DNA from: Flavobacteriaceae bacterium
GTDB lineage: Bacteria; Bacteroidota; Bacteroidia; Flavobacteriales; Flavobacteriaceae
Direction of reading: 5' to 3'
Assembly (NCBI GenBank): GCA_023145595.1
Contig: JAGLDM010000428.1
Location: 1-6,491 of the forward strand
Length of the DNA: 6,491 bases
Shown here: in pieces, positions 1-5,415 of the stretch
Layout: the number at the start of each line of letters is the position of its first letter
How positions within the stretch are numbered: position 1 is the first letter of the stretch
Program-made: the position numbers and the translations under genes
The notes under the pieces: model-generated
What the model saw: only the letters and a program-made list of their open reading frames with translations
Databases searched by the model: none
What the model was told of the DNA's origin: nothing

Positions 1-2352
1 TCAAATATAATTGAACACGCAAAAGACATTGATGTACTTTGTTTTAAAACATCAAACAATGTAATACTACACCTTACCGTTTTAAGAGATAGCGTACTTC
101 GCTTTAGATATACCACCGTTGGGAAATTCGAAAATGACTTTTCTTATGCTATAGATAAAAAGGTAAGTAATGGGTACAACCATTTAGAAATTTCTGAAGA
201 CGAAGAAAAATACATTGTCACAACTTCAAAATTAATTTGTAATATTTACAAATCAGATTTACGTAAATCAATTTATGATGCTAAGGATAATTCTTTAATC
301 TTAGAAGATGAACTAGGGTTTCACTGGGAAGAAAGTTACAAATTAGGTGGAGATATTGTAAAAATGAGTAAGACTGCTCAAAGCGGAGAAAGTTATTATG
401 GTTTGGGTGATAAACCTCAGCACTTAAACCTGAAAGGAAAACGTTTTGAAAATTGGGCAACCGATTCGTATGCTTACGGAAAAGATACCGACCCTATCTA
501 CAAGGCAATTCCGTTTTATACAGGACTACATAACTGTAAGTCATACGGTATTTTCTTTGACAACTCCTTTAAAACTTATTTTGATTTCTGCCATGAAAGA
601 AGACACGTAACCAGTTTTTGGGCACAAGGAGGTGAAATGAATTACTACTTTATCTACGGTCCAAAAATGCAAGATGTGGTTATAAGTTATACCGACTTAA
701 CGGGCACACCAGAATTACCGCCGTTATGGGCATTGGGTTACCACCAATGTAAATGGAGTTATTATCCAGAATCGAATGTAAAAGAAATTACCAAAAAGTT
801 TAGAGATCTAAAGATTCCGTGTGATGCTATCTACTTAGATATTGATTATATGGAGGGCTTTAGGTGCTTTACTTGGAGTGAAGACTATTTTCCAAATCCA
901 AAAAGAATGGTTAAGGAATTAGCCGATGACGGGTTTAAAACCGTAGTTATCATCGATCCGGGAATTAAAATAGACAATGAATACAGCATCTATAAAGAAG
1001 GTCTGAATAAAGATTATTTCTGTAAACGTGCCGATGGTCCTTATATGAAAGGGAAAGTTTGGCCTGGCGAATGTTATTTCCCAGATTTTACCAGACCAGA
1101 AGTTAGAGAATGGTGGGCTGGCTTGTTTAAAGAATTGATTGAAGAAATTGGTGTAAAAGGAGTGTGGAATGATATGAACGAGCCAGCAGTAATGGACGTT
1201 CCCGGGAAAACATTCCCTTCGGATGTACGACATGATTATGATGGAAACCCATGTAGTCATCAAAAAGCACATAACATTTATGGAATGCAGATGGCTAGAG
1301 CCACCTACCATGGAGTGAAGAAATTCAACTACCCAAAGCGTCCGTTTGTAATCACGCGCTCTGCTTATTCCGGTACACAGCGTTACACTTCTACATGGAT
1401 GGGAGATAATTTAGCAACTTGGGAACATTTACAAATTGCAAACATACAAGCACAACGATTAGCACTATCTGGATTCTCTTTTGCAGGGTCAGATATTGGT
1501 GGATTTGCTGAACAGCCGAACGGTGAGTTATATGCTCGTTGGATTCAGTTAGGAGCATTTCATCCGTTTTGTAGAACACACTCCTCTGGAGATCATGGCG
1601 ATCAAGAACCTTGGGCTTTTGATGATGAAGTTACAGATATAGTTCGTAAGTTTATTGAAATCAGATATGAACTATTGCCATATCTTTATACGTCATTTTA
1701 CAAGTACTCGGCTTACAACGAACCAATGTTAAAATCATTGGTCTTGTTTGATCAAGAAGATCCTCAAACTCATTACAGAACAGACGAATTTATTTGTGGT
1801 AGCAAACTTTTAATTTGCCCAATTAACGAACCAAATGCTAAAGGAAGACGTATGTATATTCCAAGAGGTGAATGGTTCAACTATTGGACAAAAGAATTGG
1901 TTACAGGCGGTAAAGAAACATGGGTTGATGCAGAACTAGATAGTGTGCCCCTTTTTGTGAAATCTGGGTCTATTATTCCTAAATATCCAATACAACAATA
2001 TGTAGGTGAGAAAATTATTGAGCAATTAACCTTGGACGTATATCACAAAAACGGAAAAGAAGAGTCATTATTGTTTCAAGATGATGGTGATGGTTATGAC
2101 TATACAAAAGGTCGCTATAGTTTAGTCAAATTTAACCTATCGGGAACCAATGAAAAATTGATTATTAGACTAAACAAAAGAGGTAAATACGAAAGCTCTT
2201 TTAGCACTTACAAAATTAATTTATTCGGCTTACCTTTTGAAGTTAAATCTATCAAGGTTGACAATGAATCTGTTGACTTAAAAGATCTTCAATTCGAGAA
2301 CAATAGTCTTATAATTCCTAAAGGATTTTCAACCCTTAAAATGAACGGATAA
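1..2352 (+). CDS. Glycoside hydrolase family 31 alpha-glucosidase (5' end outside window)
   Basis: The frame is open from base 1, so the ATG at 364 is internal and the true start lies left of the window. The visible part is 783 residues, numbered here from base 1. Family members of this type are roughly 800 residues long, so only a short N-terminus is missing. Residues about 1-230 form the N-terminal beta-sandwich region. The catalytic barrel follows, with LDIDYMEG near 279-286, the nucleophile motif WNDMNEP at 389-395 (Asp391), the acid/base motif WMGDN (Asp469), SDIGGF at 497-502 and an FHPFCRTHS stretch. The C-terminal beta domains include a DUF5110-type QDDGDGYDY motif near 693-701. GH31 enzymes of this type release glucose from alpha-glucan oligosaccharides. 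Substrate preference (maltose-like or other alpha-linkages) cannot be told from sequence, and a signal peptide cannot be judged without the N-terminus. A strong terminator follows. The gene has no visible functional link to the molybdenum cofactor genes. Confidence 0.95.
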   Translation, partial: SNIIEHAKDIDVLCFKTSNNVILHLTVLRDSVLRFRYTTVGKFENDFSYAIDKKVSNGYNHLEISEDEEKYIVTTSKLICNIYKSDLRKSIYDAKDNSLILEDELGFHWEESYKLGGDIVKMSKTAQSGESYYGLGDKPQHLNLKGKRFENWATDSYAYGKDTDPIYKAIPFYTGLHNCKSYGIFFDNSFKTYFDFCHERRHVTSFWAQGGEMNYYFIYGPKMQDVVISYTDLTGTPELPPLWALGYHQCKWSYYPESNVKEITKKFRDLKIPCDAIYLDIDYMEGFRCFTWSEDYFPNPKRMVKELADDGFKTVVIIDPGIKIDNEYSIYKEGLNKDYFCKRADGPYMKGKVWPGECYFPDFTRPEVREWWAGLFKELIEEIGVKGVWNDMNEPAVMDVPGKTFPSDVRHDYDGNPCSHQKAHNIYGMQMARATYHGVKKFNYPKRPFVITRSAYSGTQRYTSTWMGDNLATWEHLQIANIQAQRLALSGFSFAGSDIGGFAEQPNGELYARWIQLGAFHPFCRTHSSGDHGDQEPWAFDDEVTDIVRKFIEIRYELLPYLYTSFYKYSAYNEPMLKSLVLFDQEDPQTHYRTDEFICGSKLLICPINEPNAKGRRMYIPRGEWFNYWTKELVTGGKETWVDAELDSVPLFVKSGSIIPKYPIQQYVGEKIIEQLTLDVYHKNGKEESLLFQDDGDGYDYTKGRYSLVKFNLSGTNEKLIIRLNKRGKYESSFSTYKINLFGLPFEVKSIKVDNESVDLKDLQFENNSLIIPKGFSTLKMNG

Positions 2353-2374
2353 AACTTCTCTTATATATCATCTT

Positions 2375-2407
2375 AAAGCGCTAAACATTTTGTTTGGCGC
2401 TTTTTTT
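2375..2407 (+). terminator. Rho-independent terminator of the GH31 gene
   Basis: A 12-base-pair stem (arms 2375-2386 and 2392-2403, with one G-T pair) closes a 5-base ATTTT loop. The 3' arm runs into seven Ts at 2401-2407. It lies 22 bases after the GH31 stop codon. Read on the minus strand the hairpin is followed by AAGATGATA rather than a T-tract, so it is probably one-directional and not a good terminator for the facing DUF3817 gene. Confidence 0.9.
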
Positions 2408-2458
2408 ATGGTACCGAAACTGCGGATAAAATAGAAATATTAGATGTTGTTTGTTTTA

Positions 2459-2731
2459 CTAGCGTAAATACTTTTTATCCACATAAAAAGTTCCAAACGG
2501 AATTACAGACGCAATTAATATCACCATAAATTGTCTTGAATTCCATTTGTAATCAGATCGTATTAAAAATGCTAAAACCACATATCCTATAAAAAACATT
2601 CCATGAGGCATCCCCAGCATTTTTACATATTGCGGATCTTCTAATAGATATTTAATAGGCATTGCCACAAATAACAACAACAAATAAGACAGTCCTTCTA
2701 ACAAAGCCGCAATTCTAAATATTTTATCCAT
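2459..2731 (-). CDS. DUF3817 family small integral membrane protein
   Basis: This is a 90-residue protein with three predicted membrane helices at about 5-27, 44-58 and 68-84. It matches the DUF3817 pattern: an N-terminal helix with LEGLSYLLLL (Glu12), the MPIKY motif after it (Pro25, Lys27), GMPHG (His43-Gly44) at the start of helix 2, and IPFGTFYVD in helix 3. Length is typical for the family. The molecular function of DUF3817 is not known; some members occur as a domain fused to transporters. The start at 2731 fits because the M-D-K-I-F-R opening leads straight into helix 1 and a TAnnTTTG box lies 24 bases upstream. It is transcribed divergently from moaE and converges on the GH31 gene. 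It is probably a single-gene transcript. Confidence 0.88.
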   Translation of the reverse strand: MDKIFRIAALLEGLSYLLLLFVAMPIKYLLEDPQYVKMLGMPHGMFFIGYVVLAFLIRSDYKWNSRQFMVILIASVIPFGTFYVDKKYLR

Positions 2732-2752
2732 GAATCTCTGATTTTAATTCGG

Positions 2753-2772
2753 ATGCAAATATACGTTTGCAT
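2753..2772. promoter_or_regulatory. Inverted repeat in the divergent promoter region (possible operator)
   Basis: ATGCAAA at 2753-2759 is mirrored exactly by TTTGCAT at 2766-2772 across a 6-base spacer. It covers the -7 box of the DUF3817 promoter and the putative -33 TTTG of the moaE promoter. A dimeric regulator bound here could control both genes, or the symmetry could be a by-product of two TTTGC promoter elements facing each other. No candidate regulator is encoded in the window. Confidence 0.35.
2756..2763 (-). promoter_or_regulatory. Bacteroidota-type -7 box for the DUF3817 gene
   Basis: Read on the minus strand this is TATATTTG followed by C, an exact fit to the TAnnTTTG -7 consensus of Bacteroidota primary sigma factor promoters. 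It sits 24 bases before the ATG at 2731, giving a short leader. No clear TTTG -33 box is seen at the expected distance upstream, so the call rests on the -7 element and position. Confidence 0.55.
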
Positions 2773-2792
2773 GATTTAATTCTTTAATTTTG
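2766..2792 (+). promoter_or_regulatory. Probable promoter of moaE
   Basis: TAATTTTG at 2785-2792 fits the Bacteroidota -7 consensus TAnnTTTG and lies 22 bases before the moaE ATG. TTTG at 2766-2769 could be the -33 element, but the gap of 15 bases is a little shorter than the usual 17-23. The region is also simply AT-rich, so confidence is moderate. Confidence 0.5.
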
Positions 2793-2814
2793 CTATCATC
2801 TTTTTTGTTAAAAA

Positions 2815-3240
2815 ATGACAAGCAATATTTCTATTAAAATCACCTCTGAGAAACTAAACCTACAAGATTGTTATGATTTTGTTCAAGACCCTTCTTGTGG
2901 TGGAATTGCATTATTTGTGGGGACCGTTCGTAATAAAACAAAAAATAAAGAAGTAACTTTATTGGATTTCTCTACCTATGAAGAGATGGCTATTAAAGAA
3001 ATAGAGAAAATAGCGAAGATAGCATTAGAAAAATTTGATATCCTAAAAATTGCCATACACCATGCAAAAGGAGCATTAAAAATTGGTGAAATTCCAGTAA
3101 TCATTTCGGCTTCTTCTCCGCATAGAAATGCCGCTTTTGATGCTTGCCAGTTTGCTATCGACACTTTAAAAGAAACCGTTCCTATTTGGAAAAAAGAACA
3201 TTTTGCCGACGGTGAAGTTTGGGTAAATTCAACTCCCTAA
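2815..3240 (+). CDS. moaE: Molybdopterin synthase catalytic (large) subunit MoaE
   Basis: MoaE pairs with the MoaD thiocarboxylate in the cytoplasm and inserts two sulfurs into cyclic pyranopterin monophosphate, giving molybdopterin. The protein is 141 residues, close to the usual 140-150. Landmarks are in place: GGIALFVGTVRNK with Arg39, the SSPHRNAAFDAC segment with His103-Arg104, Lys119 in DTLKE, and VPIWKKEHF with Lys126. These fall at the same positions as the known active-site residues Arg39, His103, Arg104, Lys119 and Lys126 of the E. coli enzyme. The start at 2815 follows an A-rich stretch and a plausible promoter. It is followed 60 bases later by rluF on the same strand. No moaD is present in the window, so its partner must be encoded elsewhere. 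Confidence 0.96.
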   Translation: MTSNISIKITSEKLNLQDCYDFVQDPSCGGIALFVGTVRNKTKNKEVTLLDFSTYEEMAIKEIEKIAKIALEKFDILKIAIHHAKGALKIGEIPVIISASSPHRNAAFDACQFAIDTLKETVPIWKKEHFADGEVWVNSTP

Positions 3241-3260
3241 TGCTTCGACTCCGCTCAGCA
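3241..3260. repeat. Possible copy of a short interspersed intergenic repeat
   Basis: Immediately after the moaE stop lies a sequence with core CTTCGACTCCGCTCAG, bounded by TGCT and AGCA. It is more GC-rich than its surroundings. The core resembles short interspersed sequences often seen between genes in Flavobacteriaceae genomes. That resemblance is from general knowledge; only this copy is present in the window, though its CTCAG end is shared with the element at 5384-5408. Confidence 0.45.
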
Positions 3261-3300
3261 ACCGGAATACGACTATGGTCAAACCAATATTAAAACACAA

Positions 3301-4023
3301 ATGAAAGAAACACGTATCAATAAATATTTAAGTGAGGTTGGCTATTGCTCTCGTAGAGCTGCAGATAAACTGATAGAACAAAACAGAGTAACCATCAACG
3401 GAAAAGTACCTGAAATGGGTACTAAAATTACCGAATTGGATGAAGTTCATGTTGATGGAAATTTGATTTCTGAATCAAACGAAAAACCAGTTTATATTGC
3501 CTTTAACAAACCTAAAGGAATTGTTTGTACTTCAGATTCTAAAAGAGAGCGAAATAACATTATTGACTTCATCAATTATCCAACACGTATTTTCCCAATT
3601 GGTCGTTTAGACAGGCCAAGTGAAGGCCTGATATTTCTAACCAATGATGGTGATATTGTCAATAAAATATTGCGTGCTAGAAACAACCATGAAAAGGAAT
3701 ATATTGTTTGTGTAAATAAACCCCTTACCGATGAGTTTATTCAAAAAATGGGAAATGGAGTTCCGGTTTTAGATACTTATACTAAAAAATGTCTAGTCGA
3801 AAAACTCGATGAAAAACAATTTAAAATTATTTTAACGCAGGGTTTAAATCGGCAGATTAGACGAATGTGTGAACATTTTGATTACAGAGTTACCAAATTA
3901 ACCCGCATACGAATTATGAATGTTAAGTTAGATATTCGGTCGGGAACATGGCGTGATTTAACACCCGAAGAATTGAAGGGAATTGACCAATTGGTTGCGG
4001 ATTCTGAGAAAACAAACGATTAA
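3301..4023 (+). CDS. rluF: 23S rRNA pseudouridine synthase, RluF type
   Basis: RluF-type enzymes turn a uridine of 23S rRNA (U2604 in E. coli) into pseudouridine. The 240-residue protein starts with an S4 RNA-binding domain (about 5-52, with [20 protein letters not shown]). The RsuA/RluB/E/F catalytic domain follows, with the GRLD motif at 101-104 holding the catalytic Asp104. [23 protein letters not shown] and the signature [16 protein letters not shown] at 178-193 favour RluF over RluB or RluE. Length is a little short of the E. coli protein because the C-terminal tail is brief. Start 3301 is chosen because M-K-E-T-R-I-N-K-Y opens directly into the S4 domain. It follows moaE on the same strand after 60 bases and may be cotranscribed. 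Its stop overlaps that of the convergent moeB-like gene. Confidence 0.91.
   Translation: MKETRINKYLSEVGYCSRRAADKLIEQNRVTINGKVPEMGTKITELDEVHVDGNLISESNEKPVYIAFNKPKGIVCTSDSKRERNNIIDFINYPTRIFPIGRLDRPSEGLIFLTNDGDIVNKILRARNNHEKEYIVCVNKPLTDEFIQKMGNGVPVLDTYTKKCLVEKLDEKQFKIILTQGLNRQIRRMCEHFDYRVTKLTRIRIMNVKLDIRSGTWRDLTPEELKGIDQLVADSEKTND
4020..4023. other. Tail-to-tail overlap of rluF and moeB stop codons
   Basis: The four bases TTAA hold the TAA stop of rluF (4021-4023) and, on the other strand, the TAA stop of the moeB-like gene (4022-4020). There is no intergenic space, so any terminator for either transcript must lie inside the opposite gene. No hairpin with a T-tract is evident near the junction. 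Confidence 0.9.
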
Positions 4024-5129
4024 AACGCTAAAACCCCACCTTCTAAACTCAACAATTTTGTATCCTTAAAACCTTTCTTTACCTGTTCAACAGCAGCCAT
4101 ACTTATGACTCCACGCTTACACACAAAAATATAATTGTTTGATTCTTCAAAATCGTTTGAAATCCATTCTCCAATTCTAGACAATGATATTTTTGCGTCA
4201 ATCGTAAACGGAATTTCTTGGGCAGCATCAGTTATAACTGAAATAATTTTAAAATTATAATTTTCTTGTTTTAAAATCTCTTTAAAATCAGCCTGTGAAA
4301 TTTGCAAGTCAGCTTCAATTTCACATGATATTTCTTGATAGTTTTCAGATTTAAATATTTCAGAAAATCGCTTCTTTTGATCAGAAGAACTTTCAGCCTT
4401 AGATTTTAATTTCATTTTAAATTGAGAATTATCCAAACTATTAAATATCAATAATTCATTAATTATTGGTCCACCTATCCCTGCAACAATCTTTAAAACT
4501 TCGTTTGCTTGCATCAAGGCAATAATTCCGACAATCGTATTTAAGGTCCCCATTTCAGAACAATTAGGAACCTTCTCCGTCGGAATTTCAGGAAACGCAT
4601 CTCGTAAGTTGGCACTTCTATTTCCGCTTTCCTGCATTAAATTAAACGTGGCCACATAACCATCAAATTTGTAAAGAGAACCGTACACCAACACCTTGTC
4701 TTGTAGCACACATACATCATTCAATAAATATTTAATGGGCAAACTATCGGTGCAATCCAATATAATTTCAGAAGCAGCAATTAAGTCAACCACATTATCT
4801 TTTGAAATGGCTTTGTTCGTGAATGAAACGTTTACAAATGACGAAATGGAGTTGATATATTTTGAGAGTATTTCAGCCTTCGGCTTTCCAATATCTTCCA
4901 GTTTATAAAAAACCTGACGGTGTAAATTACTTTCATCCACAACGTCATAATCTATTAACTGAATATGACCAATGCCGCTTGCCGCTAAATAAATGGCTGC
5001 AACAGAACCCAATCCGCCACAACCAACAATGGTGATTTTGGTGTCTTGAAATTTCTGCTGACCAACAGTTCCAATTTCTTGAAGTGTAGTCTGACGCTGA
5101 AATATTTTATCTTTAGAAACCTTGGTCAT
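4020..5129 (-). CDS. moeB: MoeB/ThiF/HesA-family adenylyltransferase with C-terminal rhodanese domain
   Basis: This E1-like enzyme is expected to adenylate the C-terminal glycine of a ubiquitin-fold sulfur carrier (MoaD or ThiS) and, through its rhodanese domain, help load sulfur. It has 369 residues. The nucleotide-binding fold occupies about 8-245: GCGGLGS (36-42), DYD (60-62), NLHRQ (68-72, Arg71), Lys84, DCTD (125-128) and PNCSEMG with Cys190. The rhodanese domain covers about 258-369 and ends in the typical LEGGVLAF. Its active loop is CKRGVIS with Cys337, resembling the CxxGxxS form of human MOCS3 rather than the CxxGxR form of standard rhodaneses. The two CxxC pairs that bind zinc in E. 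coli MoeB are absent: SANLRDAFP replaces CYRCLFP-like sequence, and no pair follows the LLIFNSLD segment. Nearby moaE and mobA favour a molybdenum cofactor role over thiamine. The start codon lies one base after the stop of the 61-residue gene. Confidence 0.88.
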   Translation of the reverse strand: MTKVSKDKIFQRQTTLQEIGTVGQQKFQDTKITIVGCGGLGSVAAIYLAASGIGHIQLIDYDVVDESNLHRQVFYKLEDIGKPKAEILSKYINSISSFVNVSFTNKAISKDNVVDLIAASEIILDCTDSLPIKYLLNDVCVLQDKVLVYGSLYKFDGYVATFNLMQESGNRSANLRDAFPEIPTEKVPNCSEMGTLNTIVGIIALMQANEVLKIVAGIGGPIINELLIFNSLDNSQFKMKLKSKAESSSDQKKRFSEIFKSENYQEISCEIEADLQISQADFKEILKQENYNFKIISVITDAAQEIPFTIDAKISLSRIGEWISNDFEESNNYIFVCKRGVISMAAVEQVKKGFKDTKLLSLEGGVLAF

Positions 5130-5130
5130 T

Positions 5131-5316
5131 TTATTCTACTTGCATTAAATTTTGAATGGAAATGAACAGCAAAACAGCTCCCAAAACTGCAACGACGATT
5201 CCGCCTATTAACTGTCTTTTGTCTTTTTGTTGATTTTTTACAAATGAAAAATTAATCGAATTAAAGATGATTAAAATAAATCCTATTGATAAAAAAACAA
5301 ACCCTATTGATAACAT
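5131..5316 (-). CDS. Small two-helix membrane protein of unknown function
   Basis: This is a 61-residue protein that I do not recognise. It has a hydrophobic helix at about 2-23, a positively charged linker at 27-34 (KNQQKDKR) and a second helix at about 36-55 with IGGIVVAVLGAVLLF. This suggests a hairpin in the inner membrane with the loop on the cytoplasmic side. The first helix repeats LSIGF with a seven-residue period. It ends one base before the ATG of the moeB-like gene (TAA-A-ATG), so the two are very probably cotranscribed and translationally coupled. No TAnnTTTG promoter is seen directly upstream, which fits readthrough from mobA across the 99-base gap. The gene could be spurious, but its coding-like hydrophobic pattern and tight spacing argue that it is real. 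The sequence does not show whether it takes part in molybdenum metabolism. Confidence 0.65.
   Translation of the reverse strand: MLSIGFVFLSIGFILIIFNSINFSFVKNQQKDKRQLIGGIVVAVLGAVLLFISIQNLMQVE
5282..5313. repeat. Short direct repeat inside the small membrane gene
   Basis: CCTATTGATAA occurs at 5282-5292 and again at 5303-5313, exactly 21 bases (seven codons) apart. It encodes the duplicated LSIGF of the first membrane helix (LSIGFVF-LSIGFIL). It looks like a small in-frame tandem duplication. Confidence 0.7.
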
Positions 5317-5331
5317 ATATATTTGTTTTTC

Positions 5332-5359
5332 GTGATGCGGAACTAAGTTTCAGCATCAC
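5332..5359. repeat. Intergenic palindromic repeat, copy 1
   Basis: GTGATGC (5332-5338) pairs perfectly with GCATCAC (5353-5359). Inside it, GGAAC (5339-5343) can pair with GTTTC (5347-5351) around a TAA loop, leaving one bulged A. Neither side carries a T-tract, so it does not look like an ordinary terminator. The minus-strand reading contains CTGAAAC followed by an AGTTC-like stretch, which resembles the plus-strand reading of the element at 5384-5408. This suggests two diverged copies in opposite orientation. Confidence 0.6.
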
Positions 5360-5383
5360 ATTATATTACTCCGTTTATACGAT

Positions 5384-5408
5384 CCTGAAACAAGCTCAGG
5401 GTGACATC
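5384..5408. repeat. Intergenic palindromic repeat, copy 2
   Basis: CCTGA (5384-5388) pairs with TCAGG (5396-5400) around AACAAGC, followed by GTGACATC. It shares CTGAAAC with the inverted reading of the element at 5332-5359. It sits just after the mobA stop codon in the sense of mobA transcription, in the gap between mobA and the small membrane gene. Such CTGAAACAAG-TTCAG-type elements are, from general knowledge, common between genes in flavobacteria. A role in mRNA end protection or attenuation is possible but not shown. Confidence 0.55.
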
Positions 5409-5415
5409 CGTTTTT

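Noticed and set aside
364..366. ATG as start of the GH31 gene
   Set aside because: The frame is open all the way to base 1, and its upstream translation (for example VLRFRY and FSYAID stretches) fits the GH31 N-terminal domain. This methionine is internal.
919..1311. Minus-strand open frame of 130 codons inside the GH31 gene
   Set aside because: It lies wholly opposite a strongly supported gene with catalytic motifs, and its translation has no recognisable domain.
2392..2407. Bidirectional use of the GH31 terminator for the DUF3817 gene
   Set aside because: On the minus strand the hairpin is followed by AAGATGATA and not a run of Ts, so a terminator in that direction is not supported.
3275..3304. 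Nine-codon reading frame (MVKPILKHK) whose stop overlaps the rluF start as ATGA
   Set aside because: Too short to judge, and in AT-rich DNA such overlaps arise often by chance. There are no regulatory codon runs or attenuator hairpins.
4696..4908. Plus-strand open frame of 70 codons inside the moeB-like gene
   Set aside because: It overlaps the conserved adenylation domain on the other strand and resembles no protein family.
5318..5325. TATATTTG on the plus strand, a match to the -7 promoter consensus
   Set aside because: No plus-strand gene lies downstream, and the sequence is a simple AT-rich run at the start of the small membrane gene. A transcript antisense to mobA cannot be excluded but has no other support.
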